Shown: positions 1 to 11,400 of the stretch, in pieces
Numbering within the stretch: the stretch's first letter is position 1
How the letters are laid out: each line of letters begins with the position of its first letter
Position numbers and translations under genes: made by a program
Notes under the pieces: generated by a model
What the model was told of the DNA's origin: nothing
Seen by the model: only the letters and a program-made list of their open reading frames with translations
Database searches by the model: none
Source: Pseudozyma flocculosa PF-1
Taxonomy: Eukaryota; Basidiomycota; Ustilaginomycetes; Ustilaginales; Ustilaginaceae
Length of the DNA stretch: 64,000 nucleotides
Direction of reading: 5' to 3'
Assembly: GCF_000417875.1 (NCBI RefSeq)
Contig: NW_006920884.1
Location: forward strand, 306,257 to 370,256

Positions 1-2445
1 AAGTCGAGCCGTAGGTCGGGGTGTCTCGACTCTGTCGCTCTATGCGAAGGTGTTGATGGTGGTGGCGGCGGCTCAAGATGAAAGCAAGAGGGTCGATTGT
101 CCGAGGAGACGATGAGCGAGGGGGCCACTGTGGCGCCAGACCTTGAGCGGGACGAGGAACGGAGAGGGCGGGTCGGTGCTGGCTGCGTTGGTACTAGATA
201 GGGCCGGGTTCGGCGTAGGTGAAGATGCAAGCAAAGGCTGAACCGGGGAAACCACGAGGGCGAGATGTACGTGGGAGAGAGAGTCTGCGCGAGAGGTACG
301 AGGTAGTGTGGAGATGGTGGAGAGGTCGAAGACAGAGTGGGTCGGTCGGGCGAGTAACCTGGCAAGGCTGCCGCGGTGGGGCCGGAGGTGTTGATGGCCT
401 GCCTGGCAGGGCGCCGGCCTCTCTCCCGGTCCTCGCTCTGGCGTCAGGAAAATTTCCGCCGTACCGTATCTGAACCGCCATGCCATGCCGTGCCGTGCCT
501 CACCATCCCTCTGTCTCCTTTCCCCTCCACGCACCCACGCAAGCACGCACGCTCACCTGCTGGCGCTCCCTCTCTCGATGCGGCTGCCGCGAAGACGGGC
601 GAGAGGGTGGTGAGACGTGGATTGCCGCCGCCGCCAAGAAGAGGAGATAGAGCTAGAAGACGGCGAGCGAGCCTAGGCACCTCGAAGGAGTGCAGTCAGT
701 CAGCCAGCGTCGGCCACGCTGCTGCTGCTTGCTTTCTTTGCCTGCAGGCATCGGCGATTCCGCTTGCAGCGAGGTCTGCTCGCCGTCTGACTGCCTCTTT
801 CCTGCCTGCCTTGCTTGGCCTGGCGGTGATTGCCGAAACCTCTGGGGCTGTGCGTGCTCTCTCGCCATGACGGACGATCTTCATCATCAGGCAGGCAGCC
901 GGTCCCCTCCCGCCGCCAGTTCGACCGGATACCAGCCATCCATATGGCCGTCTGCCGCCACACCGCTCCCGTTCGCTACTCGCCAACGTCGTCGCTCGTC
1001 GTACCGGGACGGCAGCGTCTGGACGTCGGCTCAGCTCGAGTGAGAGAGTAGAGGTGGCGACCGAGGACGTCGCGAACCAAAGCCTCCGGCCACAAAGACG
1101 AGAGAGAAGAGAAAGCAGGGCAGGGGCCTTAGCTTGGCGGCGCCGGCCCGCTTCCCGTACGTTGAACCCTGGCCTGGCCTCTTGCGCTGCTTCTGTCCCT
1201 ACCCGTTGTTGCTCGCTTCGATGCAGCTCCCGTCGACGGATTTCCAGGGCCCTTTGCTTGCGGCGGCACTACATCGGTCGGGGCCTCTCCACCGTCCTGC
1301 TCTGCTCGGCCAAGGCAGCGTTCGGACCTCGCCTACCTTGCTCGCGATCCGGGACCACATCCGCAGAACCCGTCCCAGCTCTGGACCCCCCGTTTTTCGA
1401 GCCTGGCTGGGCGAACGGGTGAGCCGACCGTCGACGTCGACTCCCGTCCGGACAGCATGCGCTCGAAAGCGTCGGCGTCGGCGTCGTCGTTGTTGTCGTT
1501 GTCGGCGGCGGCGGGCTGTTCAATATTAATCAAAGCATGGTGACGCATTATTGCCCAGCCCAGCCGCGCAGGCTGCAGCGTGCCGGCCGCCCACCTACCT
1601 GCCTGCCTGCCTGCGTGTGGGCCTTCTGCAGTCGGCGTCCAAGGTCCGACCATCGAGCTGGCAGACAGCAGAAAGGGCCCTCGACTGGCGCCGGAGGGCA
1701 GGATTACATAACCTGGCCAAGTGGCCGGTGCGGAACCGAGAAGGGCGTTCACGTTCTCGCCGTCGCCTGCCGCAGCCTCGACCCTCTGCGTTCGGTTCCG
1801 CTTCCGTCTCTGGCTGCTGCTTGCATCGACCTCGACCTCGACCTCGACCTTGACCTTTACCACCGCCATGCTACTCCTGTCTGGCGACCTGCTCACGGCC
1901 ATGTGCGCTCTGTTTTTCTAGCAATCGTGCGGCGGCTTTCTGATTCTGCCATGGACCACCCCGCTCCCCCCGGGAAAACGACACTACATGAGAAGGAGAA
2001 GGGCGTGTGTGTGTGTTTGCGTGTGTGCGTGCACGTTTGCGTGCGGAGAATACATGGTTGGAAATGGGAACGACGAAAAAGGGCATCCCGGGGTTTAGGA
2101 GGTCGATGATCGTAGCACGGGATCGTCAAGCCGCCTTTTTTGTGGTTGTTGTTTGGTGGGTTGGACGGTGCGACCGAGGCGAAGGATGCGGATTCGCCAG
2201 GGCGCAGGAGGGCATGGTCGCGCACGGGTTGGGCGCAGAGTAGAGAGGCATGCGTGTGCTGAGAGAGGGTGTAGGATATCCAAGGTCAAACAACGACTAC
2301 ATAACACCCGATCCGTCCACGACTGTTCGCCGGCCGCATCCTGGAGATCGACCGCCGGCAGGGCACGGTCGACGTGAGGACGAGGGGCAGCGGACCGTCA
2401 AGAGACGGGACAGGGTGCGTGCGCGCGCTGTGTGAGGCGAGCGCC
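1..2445. other. Left-edge intergenic region, leader-like
   Basis: No coding region can be supported here. Read on the minus strand, about 150-330 is a C/T-rich tract typical of a fungal 5' leader, with no ATG before the window edge, so a minus-strand gene may begin just outside the left boundary. The stretch also holds runs of CCTG/TGCC around 1596-1615, a hexamer tract of the ACCTCG type at about 1826-1860, and a TG-rich tract near 2005-2045. The long frames here depend on TTG/GTG starts and low-complexity composition and match no family I know. Confidence 0.5.
1826..1860. repeat. ACCTCG hexamer tract
   Basis: About five near-perfect copies of a six-base unit lie head to tail in non-coding DNA. 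On the minus strand the tract would read as alternating Val-Glu/Val-Lys codons, which explains a spurious frame there. Confidence 0.75.
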
Positions 2446-4300
2446 TTAGACGGCCGTGAGGGGAGCGGGCTCCTTGAACTCGGACGACTTGGCCTTGACG
2501 CCGGCGTCCTCGGTGCCGGCGTTGTTGGCGCCACCGTGGAGCTCGATGAGCTTGCCGAGCTCGAACTTGGGCTTCTTGAGGACCTTGCATCGTCGGATGT
2601 GGACGTCCTTGAGCGGGTAGATGCCTTGCGTGGCCTTCTCAATCTCGCGTCCCATCACCTCGGGGATGAGCTTGGCGACGAGCTCGCGGATGTCGCACGA
2701 CGACGCCTCGCGCTGGATGATCTCGAACATCTTCTTGCGGATGGCGCGGACCTGCGACGACTGCGCGTAGGTCGTCTTCTTGACCTGGTTGGCGCGGCGG
2801 CGGGTGAAGGCGATGCAGAAGATGCGGAGGAGGTAGCCGTCGGTCGTCTTGACGTCGACGTGGGCCTCGATCAGCGTCTGCCACTTGCGGACGAGCGAGC
2901 GGATCTTGTCCGAGGTGAAGTCCATGCCGTGGAAGTTGGTGAGGCAGGTGCGGCCCTGGACCTCGTCAACGCGCAGCTGGAACTTGCGGTACGACTGCTC
3001 ATCGTCCTTGTTGAGGTCGGCGAGCGAAGCCTCAACGATACGGCCCTTGAGCGAGTCGTTGGCGTTCTCTGTTGTGGTGATTCAAGAGCGGACACGAGGG
3101 CGGGAGGGCGGCTGTCAGAGACCTCGCTCCCGAAGCAGTGGCTGATCCTCCCTCGTGCTTCTCCGCCACAGCCTTTCCCTTGCCGTCCCACAGATCTTCG
3201 TGTGAAGCGCCTCGGCTGTCGGCTGTGACCCTTCTCCTCCGGCATCCTGGACATCTCGACCCCATGGCGCTGACTCCCCATCGCCTGTTCACTCTGCCAT
3301 CAACATCAGCGTTAGACACTCACTCAGACCCTGGGAGCGGTTGACAAGGGTCTTGCCAACGTTCCTGTTCTCGAAGAAGATGGGGGCCTTGACATCGTAC
3401 CAGTCCTTGCGGGTGAAGGGGTCGACGGCGCGCTTCTTGTTGCCACGGCCCTTGGAGAGCTTCTTGTTCTTTCCGACAGCTGCAGAACAAGGCACACCAG
3501 GATGCAGGGAGCGATAAGGTCAGCGACACGCCGCAGAAAGCAGAATGCCGGAGCTTGGCAGCGCGGGCCCCGACGAGGACGTGATGTGATGCGGCGCGCT
3601 AGCGAGTGCTGATAGCGTCGGATGCTGGGCGTGTGCAGGAATGCGAAGGGTGTGTCGAGGGTCGTCGGAGCACGCCCCGCCGCGTTAAAGATGGAATGGC
3701 CGTGCCTCTCCAAACGGGCGACTCCGGACGGTTTCCACCTGAGCCGAAGAGTGCTCTTCCGACAGAGCGAGACGTCCTTTGGTCGACAGGACCTTGCCAC
3801 GCTGTCGAGAGGCGGAGCCTTCACCCCGCCCGTTTGTTCAACCTCTTCTGCCGCTAATTCCCCCATCTCTGTAGACCGGACGCCCAGCCTGGAAAGCTGG
3901 TTTGGAGTCCAGCGAGCGGAGCCTCCTCCGCTAGCCTGAACCAAAGAAGATGTCGCTTTGGCCGGAAGAGGTCGAGGCCGGCAAGTCGGAAACGGGTCGA
4001 GAAGGAGCCGGCTCGGCGTGGTGCGACGCCCGCCTTGCAGACTAGGATGAAGTGCCGCTGCGAGCAGCATGACACCAGCAGCAATGTAGCGTCGTCTACG
4101 GGTCGGTCGTTCGGTCGTTCGGTCGATTGGTCGATTGATAGGGCGGGCGCAAAGCGGTGTCGTCTCCCCAGTCGAGCATTACGAGCTTGGCCTCGGGTCG
4201 TGGCGGTGATGGGTGCTGCCGGCGTCGAGCGTGTCGGTCGTCGGGGGCCGCGCTAGACTGCGATGTGGATGCTGCCACGGCGTCTGCGACACTCACCCAT
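2446..4300 (-). CDS. RPS1: 40S ribosomal protein eS1 (Rps1/Rps3a)
   Basis: Cytosolic small-subunit ribosomal protein, about 260 residues. Three exons are inferred: 4297-4300 (just ATG plus one G), 3324-3479 and 2446-3068. The first intron runs 3480-4296 (donor GTGAGT, acceptor CAG) and the second 3069-3323. Phases join cleanly to give [12 protein letters not shown], then the family blocks [21 protein letters not shown] and [10 protein letters not shown], and the C-terminal third with [15 protein letters not shown]. Length fits the family (about 255). The start codon sits alone in a four-base coding exon followed by an intron of about 0.8 kb, an arrangement common for fungal ribosomal protein genes. 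The gene is divergent from eS7, so the two probably share the intervening promoter. Identity is very secure; the first exon rests on splice logic. Confidence 0.95.
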
Positions 4301-5038
4301 CTTGAATCAATGTGTGCTTGAGGTGAAGACGTTGGTGGGGTGGAGACGGTTCGGAGAGAAGGCGACGGCGTACTCGACGTCCTCCCCTCCTCGGTCGCCC
4401 GCGCCCGCGCCTGCACCGTCTCCCGCCTGCGCCTGCCTGCCCGAGCTGGGCGGGCGGCCCCTCCCTCCCCTTGACCTCGGCGCCGAGCAGGCCTCTTGCT
4501 GTGTCCAGGCCTCGCACCCGCCCTTCCTGCTTGGACTTGAGATGGCCTGGCTTGGCCTGGCGCTGGCCTGGCGCTGGCTGGCGTGCGCCGCCCTTGGCTT
4601 CAGCCGTCAGGTGGCTGGCCTGAAGCGGGGAGTGACCCAGCTCGCTCTCGTTTGGGAAAAAAAATTGCCACGGCCGAGCGTGCACGTGAGGAGGCCCCAG
4701 AGAACTGGAAAAAATCGAGGCGGCCAGCCCAGCTCGGAATTTCGCAAAGACCCGGGTGCCGTGCCAGCCAGGGGGAGCGGTCGTCGCCCGAACGAGAGGC
4801 TGGCTTGGCTGGCTGGCCCAGCTGTGCAGAGGCGGTGCCTGGCAGGCGCAGGCTGGCTGTTGGCGGAGACGAGGCAAACGTTGGCAGGCCGGGGCAAGCT
4901 GGCCACGCCGGCGCGGGCGCGGGCGGCCGGGGCCAGGAAGTCGCACCTTGGGCAGCGCCAGCGCTGTCGTCGTCGTCGACACCACACCGTATCCGCCCCT
5001 CCCTCTCCTCCCGTCCCATTCCCGGCATCATCCTCAAG
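4301..5038. promoter_or_regulatory. Shared divergent promoter of eS1 and eS7
   Basis: This is the space between the eS1 start codon and the inferred end of the non-coding first exon of eS7. Its centre is dense in short CCTGG/TTGGC/GCTGG words in both orientations (about 4540-4620 and 4795-4870), flanking A-rich runs at about 4655-4665 and 4705-4715. Equivalent words recur upstream of other genes in this window. A bidirectional ribosomal-protein promoter is the natural reading. Factor identity is not known to me. Confidence 0.55.
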
Positions 5039-6006
5039 GTAAGTGTCGACGGCAACGGCTGGCACCATCGGCACGCTGCGCTCCTACGGATCCAACACCC
5101 CACGGCTACGACGCAGTCCACCAGCGAACGGCAACCCAGGCCGGCCGACACTTTGCATCACCTTGCGCGGTCCGACAATCACCTCGACCCCGACAGAACG
5201 ACCGCTCATATACGTCGAGTCGACATCAGCCCCGCCACAGCATCTCAGAGACACCCGACACACCCCTGCTGGATGACTGTTGCGGCACCATGCATGCGGT
5301 CATCCTCGTTCACGTCGAAAGACGAGCCAATCTGCGCCGGGACCGGTAGCTTCCGCTGGGCGAAGCCGCAAATTGAGCAGGATGGGGACGAATGCTGTCG
5401 CTCGAGGGATAGAGGCCATGGAGACGACGATGGAGTCAGCTCGGGACGAGCGCACGCGGGAGGTTGGTCTTGGCTAGACTGCGCCGACCTGGCGCACGGC
5501 GTACCAGCTCCCGCTCGGCCGTCACCTCCAAGGTCACGCTCGCGTCAGGCCATCTGGGCACGCGGCCTCGAAGGTCGGACGACCACATGCTGTAGTGCGC
5601 AGCACAGAGCACGGATGGGGGCAGGCTAGGAAGATTGGACGGGCTGGGTGGAGCTAGTATGGCTGCGCGCCTCAACGGGACCAAGGGACGAAATCGGAGT
5701 CGAGCGACGAGTGCAACCGTCACGGCTGGCAGCTGGAGCATCGGAGACTCGGCGGACTCTGGGCGGAGAGCGTCTTTAGCCGGCCGCACACCGTACGACT
5801 TCTACCTGGAAACGACACGAAGCGCCGACCCATCTCGATCCGACTCGCCCAGCCACGCCTTTTCCACCACGTCGACAGGATTCGCACCAGCTATCACTCC
5901 CGAACGACGTCCGCGGCGCCGTCGCGATGGATCTTGCCCTCACCTCAGACGAGCCAGGACGCTGACGCCTCGGCCTTGTTCTGAACCCTCACGACCCCCT
6001 CTGCAG
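5039..6006 (+). other. Predicted 5' leader intron of eS7
   Basis: A consensus donor (CAAG then GTAAGT) occurs at 5039, and a strong pyrimidine tract with CTGCAG ends at 6006, nine bases before the eS7 ATG. Possible branch sequences of the CTGAC/CTCAC type precede the acceptor. The interval has no recognisable coding content and I saw no snoRNA C/D box pair. A long leader intron is typical of ribosomal protein genes, but transcript evidence is needed. Confidence 0.5.
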
Positions 6007-6015
6007 ACCGTCAAT

Positions 6016-6855
6016 ATGGCTTCCGTCCAGAACAAGATCTTCCGCACGGCGAACGCCCCCACTGGTCCTGCCAGCGAGACCGAGACGGTCGTCGCCCAGG
6101 CCATCCTTGACCTCGAGGCCAACGTCCCCGAGCTCAAGTCTGAGCTCCGCCCCCTCCAGATCTCGGCCGCCAAGGAGGTCGACGTCAAGGGCGGCAAGAA
6201 GGCTATTGTCATCTTCGTCCCCATGCCCCAGCTCAAGGCCTTCCACAAGATCCAGCAGAGGTGAGTTGCAGCGCGGCGCGCGATCAGCATGCGACGGAAG
6301 ACGTCGAGGCGAGAGACGACCAAGGAGGGGCCTATACTCGTGCGGTGGCTAGGGACGCGGTCGGACAAGGACGCCGGTCGTTGGACCGGGTCATGAGGCA
6401 GAGAGAAAGAGGCCGGGAGGTCGCTTGCTGCACGGCAGCCCAACCCTCGGACATGCCGCTGACGATTGCCCTCGTTCCTCTTCTGCGTGATCGCCTTGTC
6501 TCCACCGCTCAGGCTCACCCGTGAGCTCGAGAAGAAGTTCTCGGACCGCCACGTTGTCTTTGTCGGCCAGCGACGAATCCTCCCCAAGCCCGGCCGCAAC
6601 GTCCAGAGCAAGCAGATGCGCCCGCGCAACCGCACCCTGACCGCCGTCCACGAGAACATCCTCGAGGACCTCGTCTACCCCTCGGAGATCGTTGGCAAGC
6701 GCACCCGCGTCGCCACCGACGGCAGCAAGCTGATCAAGTGCTTCCTTGACTCCAAGGACGCCACTTCGCTCGAGTACAAGCTCGACAGCTTCAGCAGCGT
6801 CTACAAGAAGCTGACGGGCCGCGACGTCACCTTCATGTTCAGCAGCGACAACTAA
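6016..6855 (+). CDS. RPS7: 40S ribosomal protein eS7
   Basis: Cytosolic small-subunit ribosomal protein of about 195 residues. Exon 1 is 6016-6260 and exon 2 is 6513-6855. The intron 6261-6512 has donor GTGAGT and acceptor CTCAG, and an arginine codon is split across it. Exon 1 gives [10 protein letters not shown] and [20 protein letters not shown]. Exon 2 gives [17 protein letters not shown], then RILPKP, the basic [13 protein letters not shown] block and a [12 protein letters not shown] end, all diagnostic of eS7. Family length is about 190. The ATG is the first after the predicted leader intron. The gene is transcribed away from eS1, with which it very likely shares a promoter. Confidence 0.97.
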
Positions 6856-8458
6856 GCGGCACACCCCAACCCGCCGCGCGCCAGCATAGAGAGGAAGATG
6901 GGGGGAGGCTTGCGTCGACGACTCCTTCGAAAGGTCCCTCTGGCAGCGACGATCGAGGTCTCCCCGGGCTGGCTGACCGCCACCGCGACCTCGGGATCCT
7001 CGGTCGCTTGACCCATCGCTTGCCTGCCTCCCCCCCTCGAGCTCTTCGACCGGGCCTTTCGTTGTCACCACCCCCTGATGTACTTGTCTCGACGCAAAAA
7101 AAAGAAACCCAGCCATTCTTGCCACACGACCCCTGCCGCCTGCCGCCCTCTCTCTCTCTCTTTCCTGTCCTACCATGCTCCGGAGCCGCAACGCATCGGC
7201 GTACGACTTTCGTCGCCTTCGTCCGCCGCGCCTTCTGGTGGAAGGCAAGTCGTCGTCAAGAAGCACCTTTGATTCCGCGCGCCTGGTCCGTCGATTCGGC
7301 AAGACGTCCCTATGTGACGACAAGTCGCTGGGCGAAGCTGCCACGCAGCGACATGGTCGTCGCACTTCTCTTCCAAGACCAGATTGCGGGAGGGGACCAC
7401 CTCGGCCTCGCTGTCAGCACACACCATAGTCTCATATCCACCCACTGCCGTCTACTGTATCGAGGAGCGGCCACTTCCTTCGCTCTCCAAAACGCCCCCA
7501 TCCCCATGCATTTCCCGAATCCATGCATCCACGCTCGTCTGATCCAGCTGTGCTGGCATGCCTTTGCGGGAGTCGGTGTACGTATCTTCAGCCGGCGTGC
7601 GTATCGGTGGCAGGATGGTCGTAGGCCGAAGAGGGTGCAGGAAGGCTGCACAACAGCGGCACCAGCCTGGGGCCCGGGTCTCGGAAGATGCAGGTTCGCG
7701 TTTTCGGTTGAGGCCGAAACCCTCGAGCGAAAGCCGCCGTTCGGCAGACGGCGGGCCAGGCCAAGGCGGGGCGGGAGAAGGAGAAGTACCGCCGTAGGCT
7801 AGGCAGGCTAAGTTGGCGTCGGGCAGGCATCTCTCCCACGGCCCGAGCCGGGCTGCGCTCGAGCGCAGCAAGCAGCTGAGCTTGCGGTTGGCTTGCTGCA
7901 CTCGGGCCGATCCGATGCCATGACAACCACCAACATACATCGTATCGTCGCAGCCCAACCCGACCCAGCCAAACCTTCTCGAGCCTGCCCGCGCAGCTTG
8001 CCTCGCCCGTCTCAACCCCCCTTCCGGCGCCCGCCAGCTACCTGACGGACTCGTACGCAGCATCGAAACGTATCGATCCCGATCCCGACCGGATCCCCGC
8101 ACTGTGCTCGGACCTCGACCCCGCCGCCGATTGTGTTCACGCGTAGGCCATCATCCACGCCGCGGCTACGACCCTGCTGCCGCCAAACGATCATCGACAG
8201 GACAGTCCCCACCGACCAAACCTTCACCGAGCCGTGACACTGCTGCCGAGCCGTCGGTGCTGCACGGAGATCTTCACCTTTCTGTCGTGCCAGAGCATCG
8301 TAGCGCCATCATGTTGGCGTGACCACCGGCAGCAGCAGCACCCGCCGCCGCCGCGGCAGCAGCAGCAACAGAGGAGATATACATCTAGAGATCTGCGGAC
8401 GATCTCATAGAAGAACAGCTGCTCGGACAAGCTAGGGCCACATCGGGACTGCGCTTGA
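6856..8458. other. Intergenic region upstream of the RasGAP gene
   Basis: No supported gene. The left part is the eS7 3' region. A CT-rich tract with short A runs (about 7095-7175) and several Cys/Arg-rich spurious frames follow. The only ATG close to the RasGAP reading frame, at 8311, meets a stop after three codons. If the RasGAP gene has a 5' exon, it must lie in this stretch, but I could not place it. Confidence 0.45.
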
Positions 8459-11400
8459 GCTCTTGGCTGCTCGCCCATTGGGTCGGCCTTCTCTTGGCCC
8501 ACGACTGCGGAACTTTGCTTCCGAGATCACTCGCCCTACACCACATCGTTTGCAGCCCGCGGCCGCCGCCCGCGGCCCATCGCCAAGCTGTCGCATCCAC
8601 TGTGGCCCGACTACCACGTCGCTCTCTCGTCTGCTGCCGAAGAGGCATGGCCTCGATCGTCAGCGGCGGGAGAAGATGGCGGCGAAACACACGCAGCTGC
8701 TGCTGCTGTTGCCCCTGCCAATCAGCAGGATGGCGCTGCCCACGCCGACGCATCAGCCTATCATCGAGCGCAGCCGCGGCGCCTGCAGCATGGCAACGAC
8801 GAGCAGCAGCTGCAGCCTCCCGCTCTGACGGATCCGAGCCAACCTTTGAGCCTCAGCGGCATCTCGGAGCGCTCTCGACGACCTCCACCACACCCGGCAC
8901 CTTTGAGGTTCTCTTCGCCGCCGCTGCCCTCGTCGTCATCACCCTCTGCAGGCAGTCGTGCCGCATCGCGCCCAGTTCCGACCGACTCACTCTCACCATC
9001 TGCTGAAGGCGACGATCCCCGCACACAGATCGGCGACGACCTGGCACACGCTGCGCACGCTCCTACTGCAAGCTTCGACCGGGGCGATCGGCCGTGGGCC
9101 AGACCGTCGCCGTCTCTGCTCGCCCAACAGGACGGTTTCGACCGCAGCACCGTCCGACGATATCCCTCTGACGGCACCCGATCCGAGCAGCAACGGACTC
9201 GACCTGTGCTGCGGCTGCCCGCGGCCAACGATTCGCAGTACCCGCATACCCAGTCGGGCCACGCCGCCGGCACCTTGATCACCACCATCACTGCCGGTCG
9301 GTCGAGCGCGTCCGGCCCCACTTCGTCAGCATCGGGTGCGATATCCGCCTCGCCCACCTCGCCAACGCCTTCACTGCTCTCGCGAGGCCTCGGGAGCCAG
9401 CTGCGGAGCGCTGTTCGCAGCTCCATGTCGGCAAAGGCCGATTCGAGCGAGGCAACAGCACCACCGACGTTGGCCTCGGACCACCCGTCTGCCGCTCGCG
9501 TGGCATCCTTGCCCTCGCGCATTGGCGGCGTCCTTTTGTCCAGCAGCGGCGGTCCGAGCTCGCGCGATTACAATGCCGCCCACCGTGCCAGCCTCGAAAC
9601 GTCTTCTGAAGCCGCTGGCAGCGGCAGTAGAAGCAGTGCCACCATCACATCGCACCTCACTACCCTCTCTGCCGACGGCAGTGCTCCGGAACCAGCTTCC
9701 TCGGCGTCTTCGCCCCCGGTTTCTACGCTTTCGTCATCCGACAGGGATCATCGCGAGCCCCTGTCTGCAAAAGCCTCTTCGGCGCTGCGCAAGCTGCACG
9801 GCCATCGCCAACCCGCCGCCGCGACCGCATCGAGCACCCAGCAGCAGCAGCAGCAGCAGCAGCGGCCCGAGGCGAACCCATCCGAAGACATGTTTTCTTC
9901 CGCTTCCCACTATTTCAGCTCGGGGGGTCGGCAGCGGTCCGGCTCCGGATCCATCCTGGGCACGCGCAGAGGCCATGGAGAGGCAGAGGTCACAGCCACC
10001 GTCTCTCTGTGGCAACCGGCCATCACCAAGCACGGCTCGTCCGGCCTGTCCAAGGCACCTCTGCTCAGAGACGTGAGTAGAGTGGCGAGGACCGGTGACG
10101 GCAGCCGACATTCGGAAGCCGAAGACCGCCGTCCGCCACCTTCCAGCTTACGCTCTCAATTCTGACAATCGTGCGTCTTGGGCCCCACCTTTGCCGCCAA
10201 ACAGGTCCCCAACGTCAAGCAGAGGCTGTCCAAGAGGGGCTCCTCGAGCTCCAAGGCTGACGTCGGCCCCGCATCAGGCTTCGACCGTGCCATTATGCTC
10301 AAGCAGACCAGTTCCTCGTGGCTGCGCGAGAAGCCCAGCCGTACGCGTCTGTCGCTGCCGCAGTCATCGACGTCGAGCAACGGCAGCTGGCGCAGGGCAA
10401 CGGTGCTCTTCCGCGACAATGGCGTCCTCTCCATCTTCAACGAGGACAATGCGCTGCTGCATTCGATCCAATGCTCCAACCTCTCGGCCACCGATATCCG
10501 CAGCGTCGAGGATTCCCTCTTTGGCCGGCCAAACGTGCTCGGCATCTTTGCCCGCCCCTCGAGCTTCGTAGGCGCCCGAGCGGCTTCGCCGCCTTCCTCG
10601 TCGGTCTCGACGTCGAGCGCTTTCAGCGCCACGCCACCTTCGACCCCGATCAGGCAGGAGCCCATCTTCCTCCACCTGACCTCGGCGTCCAGGCTGCAGT
10701 ACTGGCGCACGCTGCTCAAAATCTTTGCCCAGCCCGAGGTCTTTGGCCCGCCCGGCTCGGCCGTGCTCGGCGGCACCCACCGACGCTTCCGACAGATTGA
10801 GTTGACCATTTTTGAGGCCAAGAGCATCATGCCCAAGTTGCCTGTCGACACGACGGGCCACCACCACTTGCAGTCGCACGACAACTTCTACCAGGAAGGC
10901 TACAACTCGGCCGGCGTGTCTCCGAGCTTGTCAAACCGCGAGCTGCCCTATAGCCCGCATCTCCGCAGCAGCGCGCTCGACAGGGCCAAGCCAGGACGGT
11001 CCTCTTTCGATGCCGACACTTCGCTGCAGCAGGTCAACAGCTCGACGACCGACGACCGGATACAACGCGGTCTTGATCGGGGCGAAGCCGGGTCGCCAAT
11101 GGCAGGCGGTGCATCGGGCAGGGGTACGCCCATCCGCGAAGAGGGCGAGGCGGGTCGGATCGACGACGATGGAAGGCAAAGCCGAGCCGCCTCGATCAAC
11201 GATGCTGCATCGATCAACGCCAGCGAAGTGAGCTCGATCGACGACCTCGTCAGCGGGCCGGTCACTGGTCTCGCTGGAGCAAGCAGGTTCACGTCGACAG
11301 ACGCGCAGCATTCCTCTTCGCAGCCGCAGTCGTCTGCAACGCGGCAACGGATCGGCTCGCCGCGGATGCAACCGCCGCGCAGCTTCCGCAGTCGGGAAAA

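Noticed and set aside
3480..6006. snoRNA inside the ribosomal-protein introns
   Set aside because: I looked for box C (TGATGA) and box D (CTGA) pairs on the sense strands and found no convincing combination.
6391..7365. 324-codon open frame on the minus strand
   Set aside because: Mostly antisense to eS7 exon 2 and its 3' region.
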